Of a stretch of 64,000 bases of DNA, positions 35,844 to 44,150 are shown piece after piece. A program made the translations under genes and the position numbers. The stretch lies in the NCBI RefSeq assembly GCF_038002225.1, contig NZ_JBBOCA010000001.1, positions 7,192,001 to 7,256,000 of the forward strand. The letters are read 5' to 3'. Position 1 is the first letter of the stretch. Each line of letters opens with the position of its first letter. The stretch comes from Paenibacillus sp. FSL R7-0204 (GTDB taxonomy: Bacteria > Bacillota > Bacilli > Paenibacillales > Paenibacillaceae). The notes under the pieces are model-generated. The model was not told the DNA's origin. It did not search any database and saw only the letters and a list, made by a program, of their open reading frames with translations.

Positions 35844-37040
35844 TCATTTCCCGTCGGCTGCTCCCTGCTCACGCAGCTTGCCCGCGGCCTGCTCCAGCAT
35901 GTCGCGCACTGTACTGTCCTCTTCGCTCTCCAGCGCCTGCTCAACAGCCGCAAGCGCTTCTTCACCGCCGATGCGGCTGAGCGCCCAAGCTGAGGTTCCG
36001 CGCATTTCCGGCCGGGGCTCCTTCAGCAGCAGCTCCGTCAGCTTCGGCACCGCCGAAGCCTCCTTGAAATTGCCCAGCGCAATGACCGCATTACGCTGCA
36101 TCGGCTTCTTGCCGCGCCAAGCCGCCGAGCTGCTGCCGAACTTCTCCTTGAACTCCCGGTTGCTGAGGTCCAGAATCGGCAGCAGCAGCGGCTTGACCAC
36201 CTCAGGATCAGGCAGAAGCTGCGGGCGGTGGTTCCAGTTCTTGCCCCGGTTATGCGGACAGACAATCTGGCAGGTGTCACAGCCATACAGCCGGTTGCCG
36301 ATCTTGGTCATATAGTGATCGCTCAGGAAGCCCTTCGTCTGGGTCAGAAAGGAGATACAGGCCTGGGCATTAAGCTGGCCCGGTCCTACCAGCGCGCCGG
36401 TAGGACAGGCGTCGATGCATTTGGTGCAGTCACCGCAGCCTTCCTGCACAGGCTGGTCGGGAGGCAGCGGGAGATTCGTCACCATCTCCCCCAGATAGAT
36501 CCATGATCCCCACTTGGGGGAGATGATCGAGCAGTTCTTCCCGCTGAAGCCGATCCCCGCCCGCTCTGCCACAGCCCGGTCTACAAGCGCCCCGGTATCC
36601 ACCATGCTCTCCAGCACAGCATCCGGGACACGCTCACGGATGAATCCCTCCAGCTTCGCCAGCGCTTCACGGAGCACATGATGGTAATCCTGGCCCCAGG
36701 AGGCGCGGGCCAGAATACCTCTGCGCGCACCCGGCTCGGATTTGGGCGGGTTCTCCATTTTGGAGGGATAGGCCACCGCAATGGCAATGATGGAGAGCGG
36801 CTGCTCCCCGGACTGCAGGGCCGGAACCGTCCGCTTGTCCAGATCAGGCTCCTCGAACCCGGATTCATATCCGTTGTCCCGATGCTCCTGGAGAATGTTC
36901 TTCAAATATAAAAACGGCTCCGCAGTGGTGAACCCGATATCATCGATACCGAGCGCCGCTGCGGCCGCCTTAATCTCAGCCTTAAGTTCCTCCCATTTGG
37001 AAGGAGGCGGAGCGTAACCTTTCTGGATGTTGAGGTGCAT
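35844..37040 (-). CDS. queG: epoxyqueuosine reductase
   Basis: 398 residues, with AGGAGAGG before the ATG. It is a cobalamin- and Fe-S-dependent reductase that converts epoxyqueuosine to queuosine in tRNA. Two [4Fe-4S] sites are visible: CGDCTKCIDACPTGAL plus the later CISF Cys, and CDTCQIVCP. DUF1730 motifs occupy the N-terminal part (IAVAYPSKME, GRDYH-like QDYHHVLREAL, DTGALVDRAVAERAG). The last ~110 residues are HEAT-like repeats that contact tRNA (NAVIALGNFKEASAVPKL, GTSAWALSRIGGEEAL). lepB ends 35 bp upstream, so cotranscription is likely. Confidence 0.96.
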   Translation of the reverse strand: MHLNIQKGYAPPPSKWEELKAEIKAAAAALGIDDIGFTTAEPFLYLKNILQEHRDNGYESGFEEPDLDKRTVPALQSGEQPLSIIAIAVAYPSKMENPPKSEPGARRGILARASWGQDYHHVLREALAKLEGFIRERVPDAVLESMVDTGALVDRAVAERAGIGFSGKNCSIISPKWGSWIYLGEMVTNLPLPPDQPVQEGCGDCTKCIDACPTGALVGPGQLNAQACISFLTQTKGFLSDHYMTKIGNRLYGCDTCQIVCPHNRGKNWNHRPQLLPDPEVVKPLLLPILDLSNREFKEKFGSSSAAWRGKKPMQRNAVIALGNFKEASAVPKLTELLLKEPRPEMRGTSAWALSRIGGEEALAAVEQALESEEDSTVRDMLEQAAGKLREQGAADGK

Positions 37041-37075
37041 ATCCGCCTCTCCTTTATAGAATGAATAAGGTAACT

Positions 37076-37693
37076 CTACAGGGCCTTCATCTTAGAGAAA
37101 GGCCACCAGATCAGGGACACCTTACCCACGATACTCTCCCCTGCGACAGCGCCGAAATAACGGCTGTCCTTGCTGGCTCCGGCATGCCGGTTATCCCCCA
37201 TGACGAAGTAGGTCCCCGCCTGCACGGTCAGGCTGCTGAAATCAGGATCTTCTATAGACGTATCAATATAAGGCTCATTCAGCAGTTTGCCGTTGAGGTA
37301 GAGCTGCTGGTTCCGTACTTCAATGATATCGCCGGGAATGCCGATTACCCGCTTGACCAGATATTCCTTGCGGCTGGGTCCCGTACTGGGATCATGAAGG
37401 ACGACAACCTCCCCGCGGCCCGGATTCCCGAAGCTGAGGGCGATTTTATTAATAATCAGCTTCTCTCCCTGATACAGGGTAGGCTGCATGGATTGGCCGA
37501 TTACAGTAGACACATTGAACACATAGATATTAAGCAGCGACATCACTGCGAACACAATCCCCGCTGTAATGATCCACTCCCGCATATCCTTGATCCACGT
37601 TCTTCCGGACTTCTGTCTGGACTTGTTATGCGTCACTGATCTGTATCTTTGTCTGCGGCTCCGCATGAAATCTTCTTCAAGCTCCCGGTTCAT
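37076..37693 (-). CDS. lepB: type I signal peptidase
   Basis: 205 residues. A basic cytoplasmic N-terminus (1-36) is followed by a single membrane helix (about 38-60) and an external catalytic domain. Boxes are intact: B (GQSMQPTL, nucleophile Ser68), D (YLVKRVIGIPGD, general base Lys114) and E (GDNRHAGASKDSR). The GDNR box and single-helix topology match Bacillus SipS-type enzymes. It removes signal peptides from exported proteins, many of which are encoded in this window. It is likely cotranscribed with queG. Confidence 0.95.
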   Translation of the reverse strand: MNRELEEDFMRSRRQRYRSVTHNKSRQKSGRTWIKDMREWIITAGIVFAVMSLLNIYVFNVSTVIGQSMQPTLYQGEKLIINKIALSFGNPGRGEVVVLHDPSTGPSRKEYLVKRVIGIPGDIIEVRNQQLYLNGKLLNEPYIDTSIEDPDFSSLTVQAGTYFVMGDNRHAGASKDSRYFGAVAGESIVGKVSLIWWPFSKMKAL

Positions 37694-37740
37694 AGGCCAC
37701 CTACTTGCTTCGATTGGGTTATCCGTTCCTTAACAATAGA

Positions 37741-37789
37741 AAAGCATATCTCCCGCCCATTTGCAATGGACATAGGGAAGATATGCTTT
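37741..37789 (-). terminator. stem-loop between the GNAT gene and lepB
   Basis: AAAGCATATCTCCC pairs with GGGAAGATATGCTTT with one mismatch around a 20-nt loop. The T-tract is weak, so it may be a terminator for the GNAT gene or a leader hairpin before lepB. Confidence 0.5.
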
Positions 37790-37899
37790 AGTATAATGAA
37801 ACAGACTATGCAGGAATACCCAAATGCTTGAAGTACCCGCCCTGCAACAGTTCTCTACTCTGACAATTGATTCCGCTTACAGCAGCGGTTCAGCAGCGG

Positions 37900-38319
37900 T
37901 TACCCGACAATGCTCAGCTTACGCACGGATTTGAAGATGTGGTTCTCGTCATAACCCATGGCTTCATAGAGAGGCATTGCAAAAGAATTGTGTTCATCGA
38001 CGGCAACATAAATGCCGCTGACCTTCCGCGCCTGAAATCTGCTCTCCATAGCCGTTACAAGACTCTTGCCGACTCCTCTGCGGCGGTAATCAGGATGGAC
38101 GGCAATGCGGAAATAACAGCCGTGATTCTTCTCAATCGTACCAATCAGCGCACCGATGATTTCTCCTTCATCCTCAGCAACTACAATGAGATCAGAATCC
38201 CATGACAATTGCCTGGAGAAAGGCTCGATCGTGCTCTCGAAACATTCTTCCGATAATGCGGTCTGCAGCAATTCAGTCACTGGAGTAACATCGCTTAATT
38301 GAAAGGAACGAACGTGCAT
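37900..38319 (-). CDS. GNAT family N-acetyltransferase
   Basis: 139 residues from the ATG at 38319 (AGGGAG upstream); the frame extends upstream without a ribosome site. The acetyl-CoA site is clear: CYFRIAVHPDYRRRGVGKSL (motif A, RRRGVG), then IYVAVDEHNSFAMPLYEAMGY (motif B). It belongs to the broad ribosomal-protein or small-molecule acetyltransferase group; the substrate is unknown. It is monocistronic. Confidence 0.9.
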   Translation of the reverse strand: MHVRSFQLSDVTPVTELLQTALSEECFESTIEPFSRQLSWDSDLIVVAEDEGEIIGALIGTIEKNHGCYFRIAVHPDYRRRGVGKSLVTAMESRFQARKVSGIYVAVDEHNSFAMPLYEAMGYDENHIFKSVRKLSIVG

Positions 38320-38481
38320 ACTTAAAAGTCTCCCTTTTCTATGGCTTATGATTTTACAAAAAGAAGGGGTTTCCATAACAGTATAAAGTGGAAAAAAGCA
38401 TCAAAAACCGAGGAATACCTGCTTTTGTCTCTATTAAAGCACACTTTTCTCGCGTTATCATCATTTTTCTTTTGAAAGCGC

Positions 38482-38511
38482 TTGATATGAAGCGTTTACA
38501 TGCAATATAGT
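38482..38511 (+). promoter_or_regulatory. probable sodA promoter, with cre-like sequence
   Basis: TTGATA (38482-38487), an 18-bp spacer and TATAGT (38506-38511). TTGAAAGCGCTTGA overlaps the -35 and resembles half of a CcpA cre site. This implies an untranslated leader of about 220 nt before sodA. No riboswitch fold is evident in it and no gene lies between 38320 and 38735. Confidence 0.45.
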
Positions 38512-38735
38512 TTCATATTTAACATGTATTAGGAGATTACGTAGTCAAAACGTCCCAGTTACTAAGCCTTAATAGTTTAACATAGGCTTAACACTTTCTG
38601 TGTACGGAGGATAAGAAAATACTTTTTAAACATTTTTGTTTATTTAATGTTGCATTATTGTTCCAGATGCGTTTTAATAATAGTATCTCAACGGATATAT
38701 ACCAAAACCAACATATAATCAGGAGGGATTTTTCC

Positions 38736-39344
38736 ATGGCTTTTCAATTACCGGCACTTCCGTACCCGAACAACGCACTTGAACCACACATCGACGCATT
38801 GACGATGGAGATTCATCATGACAGGCACCATAACACTTATGTGACGAACCTGAACGCCGCACTGGAAAAGGCACCCGAACTGCAAAACAAGAGCATCGAT
38901 GAGCTTCTGACCGACCTGAACGCTGTACCTGAAGCGATCCGCACAGCGGTCCGCAATAACGGCGGTGGACATGCCAACCACACCCTATTCTGGGAAGTGA
39001 TTGGACCGAACGGCGGCGGCGCACCTGCGGGCGCACTGGCTGCTGCCATTGACAGCGAGCTGGGCGGCTTCGATAAATTCAAGGAAGACTTCGCTACTGC
39101 GGCTACTACACGCTTCGGCAGCGGCTGGGCTTGGCTCGTTGTGAAAGACGGCAAGCTTGCTGTAACCAGCACACCGAACCAGGACAACCCGATCAGCGAA
39201 GGCGCAACTCCAATCCTCGGCCTCGATGTATGGGAGCATGCCTACTACCTGAACTACCAGAACAAACGTCCTGACTACATCAAAGCGTTCTGGAACGTAG
39301 TGAACTGGGAAGAAGTCGGCAAGCGTTACGAAAGCGCGAAATAA
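38736..39344 (+). CDS. sodA: superoxide dismutase (Mn type)
   Basis: 202 residues from the ATG at 38736, with AGGAGGGA upstream. Metal ligands occupy the same positions as in B. subtilis SodA: His27, His82, Asp164 and His168 ([26 protein letters not shown]). GGGHANH and the QDNP segment favour manganese. It removes cytosolic superoxide. Together with sodF at 33233 it gives this organism at least two Fe/Mn-family dismutases. Confidence 0.97.
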   Translation: MAFQLPALPYPNNALEPHIDALTMEIHHDRHHNTYVTNLNAALEKAPELQNKSIDELLTDLNAVPEAIRTAVRNNGGGHANHTLFWEVIGPNGGGAPAGALAAAIDSELGGFDKFKEDFATAATTRFGSGWAWLVVKDGKLAVTSTPNQDNPISEGATPILGLDVWEHAYYLNYQNKRPDYIKAFWNVVNWEEVGKRYESAK

Positions 39345-39373
39345 GCATCTGCTTTCAGCATGATGCTCTAAGC

Positions 39374-39419
39374 AAACAGGTTCACCTCTGCCGTAATGGC
39401 AAGGGTGAACCTGTTTTTA
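39374..39419. terminator. terminator after sodA
   Basis: AACAGGTTCACC pairs perfectly with GGTGAACCTGTT with inner pairing of CTTGCC-like bases, followed by TTTT. An A-run at the other side makes it usable for the convergent GH30-GH43 gene. Confidence 0.88.
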
Positions 39420-39422
39420 TTT

Positions 39423-39523
39423 AAAATATAAGAATTTATATGTTCCACACGATAACTTATCCTTCTATTTCTCGCTGAAACGGTACCGTCCTTTAAAAGG
39501 ACGGCAATGCCGTTTCCACTTGC
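39423..39523 (+). repeat. ~100-bp dispersed hairpin repeat, copy 3
   Basis: It differs from copy 1 at three visible positions (TTCCACAC for TTTCACAC, CTTATCC for CTTGTCC, GGCAATG for GGCAAAG). Both stems of the hairpin are intact. It lies directly after the GH30-GH43 stop codon, in the same orientation relative to the gene as copy 1. Confidence 0.87.
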
Positions 39524-39544
39524 CACGCTAAGCCAGGCCTGAGA

Positions 39545-42199
39545 TCATTGCATGAACTTGGCGTTCAGAGCGTCGTACTCACGCCGGGTGACCGGAATTA
39601 CCGTTCCATGACGGGGGCTGGCCGGCAGCTCATAATTAGAGGATACCGTCCACTTGCCGGAATCCAGATCTTCCGTCTCCAGCGGGATGTACCCTCTCCC
39701 TCCGAATTCATCCACAAACAGATACCACTTCTTCTCCGTATTGGATTTGAACAGGGTTGGCCCTTCAATGCCCTTCAGTCCGCCGACACTCCCGCTTAGC
39801 AGCTTCACCGCAGGGGCGAATACCGAATCCAGGGACTCCTGGAACACCATTTTGCCAAAAGGGGATTCCGGGCCTTGCTCGCGCTCATCCTTAGTAAATC
39901 TGTAGATCTTCCCGTTATACGCCGCCATAGTGGTATCAATGATCGAATGCCCATAGTCCATATAGACCTGCGGCTCTGTGAACGCGCGGAAATCGCGAGT
40001 CTTGCTGTACATGATTGTCTGGTAGGCGTCCCCGGTGTGAGTGGTATCGGCGTACATCCGCGAGGCCCAGAATACGATATATTCCCTGCTCTCCTGGTCA
40101 TAGATCACCTCAGGTGCCCAGGTATTCCCCGCTTCCTCAGGTGATACCCGGGCTTCCCAAGGCTCCGACCAGTCCACGAGATTATCTGACTCCCACACGA
40201 TAATCGCCCGGCTGCCCTGTGTCTGGGCTGCGCCCCAATCCCAGTTGCCGTTGATCTTCAGATCGGTGGCGATGAGATAGAACCGGTCCCCTTCAGGTGA
40301 ACGGATGATGAACGGGTCCCTGACCCCCTTGTTGCCCAAGCTGGACCTAAGCACAGGCTTCCCGCCATTCAGCTCCTTCCAATGCAGCGGGTCGTTACCT
40401 TCGCTGAGGGCGAAGTATACCTGCTCGCCATCTTCGGCCCCTTCGCCTGTGAAATAGCTGAACAGATAGCCCGCATAGTCTCCCGCAGCCGGAGCTTCCT
40501 GTGCAGCCTGAGTCTGGGCAACTTCACCCGGCAAACCAGCCTCCTCCTCTAGCTCCGGCCCGCCTGCCACCAGGGTCACCACCGACTTGGCCGGGATAAC
40601 GGCCTGGAATACCTGCTCCCCATCTGCTGTCCCATCAGCAGCTGCATCAACGGCCACATCCTCGCCGCGCGCCAGATCCAGCTGCGCATTGGTTACATAG
40701 GAACGCAAGGCAGATGGCTTAAGTCCCAGTCCGCTCAGGGTGAGCTGCACCCGCTTCTCCTCCAGGCTGTCATTTACCAGCACCGCCGTCATGCTCTGCT
40801 CCTCCTCGTGCACGTAAGCCGAGCCGAGCAGCTCGCTTCCGGCTTCCTGGCTCAGACCGGAGAGTGCAATCCGCACCGCTCCGGGGCGGATGAACTTGCT
40901 GTAGTTGCCGAGCGACCACAGGATCTTCGAGGTCAGTATGTTCTGCTCATCCCCAGGCTGAGTGTAATCGGTGTACACCAAGCCGTCCTTGTAATCTACC
41001 TTGGACACTGCGGTCCACCACTGCCATGCGGCTGCACCCGCCTCGGTCAGATCAAAGTGGATGGTGCGCGCCACCTGTAACGCCGGCTCCATTCCCAGAT
41101 CCCGCCCCGGGCCATAATCGCCCATAATGCAGTATTCGGTAACCCAGTACTTGGCCTCAGGATCATATTGCTTCAGATTACCGTCCAGCAGCTGTCTTAG
41201 CTTAACCAGGCGGTCATCGCCGGAATGGCTGTAATCGGACCAGTAGGAATGCGAGGCGATCTTATTGCCTACCGCTTCCTTGAGCACAGGATCACCCAGC
41301 AGGTCCTTAATATATTCTCGGTATTTTCCCAGCCCCAGGCTGTTAGCCCCGCTGGAATAGACGCCGCTGCCCGTGAATTCCCGGTAGTGCTCATCATCCA
41401 GCAGAGAGGTAATCTCTACCCCGTCCGGGGCGCTGATCTGCGCTTCCAGCCCGCTGGCGCGGAGCTGGGCATGCAGCTCCAGAATCACCCGCTTCAGGTC
41501 GTCATTATTGTACCGGCCGGCTTCCTGCTGCGCATGATTCCAGTCCCAGGTCGGCTCGTTAACGGGGCTGATGTAATCGAACTCCAGCCCTTCCTGCTTG
41601 AAATGCTCCAGCACATCAATCAGGAAGGAGGCGAAGGCAGCTTCAGAACCTTCCTTCAAATTACTGGACCCTACCTCTGGATCAGGCTGGGCATGACCGT
41701 TCCTGGTCATCCAGACCGGCGGGCTGTTGACGAAGGCAATCAGGGATTCGACTCCGCGCTCCTTAGCCGCCCGCAGGAACCACTGCTGGCCTGCCTGCCT
41801 GCTCCAGTCGTACGGCGCTTCCTCCGTTATTTTGAAGGCTTCCGTTCTTCGCCACGGATCTGGAATGATCGCCTGATCGGTCTCTACCGAGCCTGCGCCT
41901 ATATTGAAGCGCCAGGCCGACAGCCCGATTCCTTCGGTACGTGAGAACAGCAAATCTGCCACCTTGTTCTTATTCTCTTCGGTCCACTCCTTCCCCAGGG
42001 GGTCCATGGACCAGGCGTCGGATGCGCCAAAGTTATCGATAGTCTGATAGCGGACATTGCCGTCTATCGTCACTGCCGCATCCGGCGGTTTCTGGTGCTG
42101 CACAGGGGTTTCCTCCTCTTTCCTATTACTGAACAGAATTACAACAACAACACACACTAGAACAACGCCGATAACCGCCGTAACTGCCAGCCGCTTCAT
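39545..42199 (-). CDS. membrane-anchored GH30-GH43 bimodular glycoside hydrolase
   Basis: 884 residues. The N-terminal helix (about 4-24) has no lipobox, so it is probably an uncleaved anchor. Residues about 40-480 are a GH30-type (beta/alpha)8 enzyme: YQTIDNFGASDAW, WRFNIGAGS, acid/base Glu215 in SPVNEPTWDW and nucleophile Glu355 in YWVTEYCIMGDYG. A beta-sandwich segment and a Gly/Glu/Ala linker (about 560-585) lead to a five-bladed GH43-like propeller (about 590-880): VRDPFIIRSPEGDRFYLIATD, WAPEVIYDQ, GIEGPTLFK and a final SPRHGTVI. Such pairing suits side-chain-bearing galactan, arabinogalactan or arabinoxylan. It is the last gene of the operon. Substrate is inferred only. Confidence 0.83.
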   Translation of the reverse strand: MKRLAVTAVIGVVLVCVVVVILFSNRKEEETPVQHQKPPDAAVTIDGNVRYQTIDNFGASDAWSMDPLGKEWTEENKNKVADLLFSRTEGIGLSAWRFNIGAGSVETDQAIIPDPWRRTEAFKITEEAPYDWSRQAGQQWFLRAAKERGVESLIAFVNSPPVWMTRNGHAQPDPEVGSSNLKEGSEAAFASFLIDVLEHFKQEGLEFDYISPVNEPTWDWNHAQQEAGRYNNDDLKRVILELHAQLRASGLEAQISAPDGVEITSLLDDEHYREFTGSGVYSSGANSLGLGKYREYIKDLLGDPVLKEAVGNKIASHSYWSDYSHSGDDRLVKLRQLLDGNLKQYDPEAKYWVTEYCIMGDYGPGRDLGMEPALQVARTIHFDLTEAGAAAWQWWTAVSKVDYKDGLVYTDYTQPGDEQNILTSKILWSLGNYSKFIRPGAVRIALSGLSQEAGSELLGSAYVHEEEQSMTAVLVNDSLEEKRVQLTLSGLGLKPSALRSYVTNAQLDLARGEDVAVDAAADGTADGEQVFQAVIPAKSVVTLVAGGPELEEEAGLPGEVAQTQAAQEAPAAGDYAGYLFSYFTGEGAEDGEQVYFALSEGNDPLHWKELNGGKPVLRSSLGNKGVRDPFIIRSPEGDRFYLIATDLKINGNWDWGAAQTQGSRAIIVWESDNLVDWSEPWEARVSPEEAGNTWAPEVIYDQESREYIVFWASRMYADTTHTGDAYQTIMYSKTRDFRAFTEPQVYMDYGHSIIDTTMAAYNGKIYRFTKDEREQGPESPFGKMVFQESLDSVFAPAVKLLSGSVGGLKGIEGPTLFKSNTEKKWYLFVDEFGGRGYIPLETEDLDSGKWTVSSNYELPASPRHGTVIPVTRREYDALNAKFMQ

Positions 42200-42214
42200 G
42201 CTCCTATCCTCCTC

Positions 42215-43228
42215 CTAACCAACCAGACCGGACCGCTCCACACTCTCAACGAAATGCCGCTGAACGAATACATAGAGAATAATTAGCGGCAGAATCGCCA
42301 TCAGCACACTCGTATTCATCATCATGGACATGAAGAACGGGTCCTGAACCAGCGAATTCGCCGCCTGGCCGCCGCCGGTCATATAGGTAGCAATGCCGTA
42401 GCCCGCCGATGACATCATCGATGACATGACCTTCGGTTCGTTCAGATACATATTGGTGAAGAATGAATCATTCCACTGCCACACGAAGGAGAACAGCATC
42501 ACCGTTACCATCGACGGAATGGCATTGGGCAGAATCACCCGCGCGAAGGTGGTGAAATAGCCTGCTCCGTCCACATAGGCCGCTTCCTCAATCTCCCGTG
42601 GAATGCCCTTGAAGAATTGGCGGAAAATATAGACATACAGCCCTGTCTTAACACCCATCCCGAGCATCGAAGAAATAATAAACGGCCAATACGTATTGAT
42701 CAGATTCGCCGGTTTTCCCGTGAACAGCTCAATCAGTCCAAACAGGTCAAAGTTCTTGAAATGCAGGTACAGCGGGATCATGATCGTCTGGGACGGGACA
42801 AGAATCGTAAAGATTACTGCGGCGAACAGCAGCCCGCTCCCCTTGAACTTAATCCGGGCAAAGCCGTAACCGGCCAGCACACAGATGATCGTCTGAAGCA
42901 CCATGACCGCTGAGGACAACAGCAGGGTGTTCCGCAGAACTGCCGGATAGTTCATCGCGGTGAAGACCAGCCTGAAGTTCTCCAGGGTGAAGGCCTGCGG
43001 GACCCAGATCACGGTGGAATCATACAAATCGTCCATACTCTTGAACGCAATCGACAGCTTCAGCAGGATCGGGTACAGGATGACGAACGAGATACCGAAG
43101 ACCAGCACAAAGCGGGCGATTACCCACAACCATTTTTTCAAAAATTCCACCCAATAGGCGGCCGAGGCCAGCCTGTGCAGCTGCTCTTTCCTGGATCGGT
43201 GCGGCATTGCTGCGGTCTCTGTCTTCAT
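42215..43228 (-). CDS. carbohydrate ABC transporter permease, MalG-like (second pair)
   Basis: 337 residues with about six membrane helices and the EAA loop EIEEAAYVDGAGYFTTFARVILPNAIPS that docks the ATPase. N-terminal extension of about 35 residues before the first helix. It pairs with the MalF-like protein just upstream (22-bp gap). The first helix ends with the typical YPILLKLSIAFKS. CUT1-type sugar importers need a pair of such permeases; the ATPase is not encoded here. Confidence 0.93.
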   Translation of the reverse strand: MKTETAAMPHRSRKEQLHRLASAAYWVEFLKKWLWVIARFVLVFGISFVILYPILLKLSIAFKSMDDLYDSTVIWVPQAFTLENFRLVFTAMNYPAVLRNTLLLSSAVMVLQTIICVLAGYGFARIKFKGSGLLFAAVIFTILVPSQTIMIPLYLHFKNFDLFGLIELFTGKPANLINTYWPFIISSMLGMGVKTGLYVYIFRQFFKGIPREIEEAAYVDGAGYFTTFARVILPNAIPSMVTVMLFSFVWQWNDSFFTNMYLNEPKVMSSMMSSAGYGIATYMTGGGQAANSLVQDPFFMSMMMNTSVLMAILPLIILYVFVQRHFVESVERSGLVG

Positions 43229-43250
43229 GAATGCTCCTCCTTCCTAACCG

Positions 43251-44150
43251 CTAGTCTTGATAAAAGACCTTACGTGAGATCAGCGCCGTCGTTATCCACA
43301 ACAGCAGTGCAATGATAGCAAAATACATCCAGGACATGGCTGCGCTCAGCCCGAAATTGAAGCTCTTGAACGCTGTATCCACCACCATGCGGCTGGTTTG
43401 GTCGCTGATGAAGCTGTCGATGATGGTGTAGACCAGATTGGTCAGAATCAGCGGGCCGATCATCGGAAACGTAATTTTCCAGAACGCCTCATAGCCTGTG
43501 GAGCCTTCAATCTTCGCCGCCTCATACAGGGAAGGTGAGATCGATTGCAGCCCCGCTAAAAAGATCAGGATCTGCACGCCCGATTGGCTGACAATCTCAT
43601 AGATCCGGCTCACCGCTCCAGTCAGATACTGCACCACGGTAGGGCTGAGGCCGGATTCGATCAGCAGCGTGGTCAGCTCCAGATTCTTGATCACCGACAG
43701 GCCTCCGCCCGTGGAATCACTGGCGCTGCGCACCACAGACTGCATCAGGTCCCCGTTCTCAATACTGGCTATAATGCCCGAGGCCAGAATGACCGGCAGG
43801 AAGAAGATGGCCCGGGCCAGCACTCTGCCATGGAATTTCTGATTGAGCAGCACGGCGAAAAACAGGCTGAAAATCAGAATAAGCGGGGTGTTCAGCACGA
43901 TATTCATCACGGATTCCGTTAATGTCCGGACGTAGGATTCATGGGAGAACAGCGCCTCCCTGAAGTTCGCGAGTCCGATATACTTCAGCGTGAAGCCCTC
44001 ATCATTGACCTGCAGGTTACTAAGGCTGAACCGCAGGGAAGAGAGCAGCGGCGTCAGGAACAGGAAGCAGAAGCCCGCGAACCAGGGAAGAATGAAGTAC
44101 AGGCCGTAATATCTGTTTTTTTGCTCCAGGGACAGCTTCTTAAGCTTCAT
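43251..44150 (-). CDS. carbohydrate ABC transporter permease, MalF-like (second pair)
   Basis: 299 residues, six predicted membrane helices and the EAA motif SPSLYEAAKIEGSTGYEAFWKITFPMIGPL. The start codon overlaps the DUF5696 stop (TAATG), so translation is coupled. The first helix is LYFILPWFAGFCFLFLTPL, with the typical LSNLQVNDEG-like loop after it. It forms the second importer pair with the downstream MalG-like gene. Confidence 0.93.
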   Translation of the reverse strand: MKLKKLSLEQKNRYYGLYFILPWFAGFCFLFLTPLLSSLRFSLSNLQVNDEGFTLKYIGLANFREALFSHESYVRTLTESVMNIVLNTPLILIFSLFFAVLLNQKFHGRVLARAIFFLPVILASGIIASIENGDLMQSVVRSASDSTGGGLSVIKNLELTTLLIESGLSPTVVQYLTGAVSRIYEIVSQSGVQILIFLAGLQSISPSLYEAAKIEGSTGYEAFWKITFPMIGPLILTNLVYTIIDSFISDQTSRMVVDTAFKSFNFGLSAAMSWMYFAIIALLLWITTALISRKVFYQD

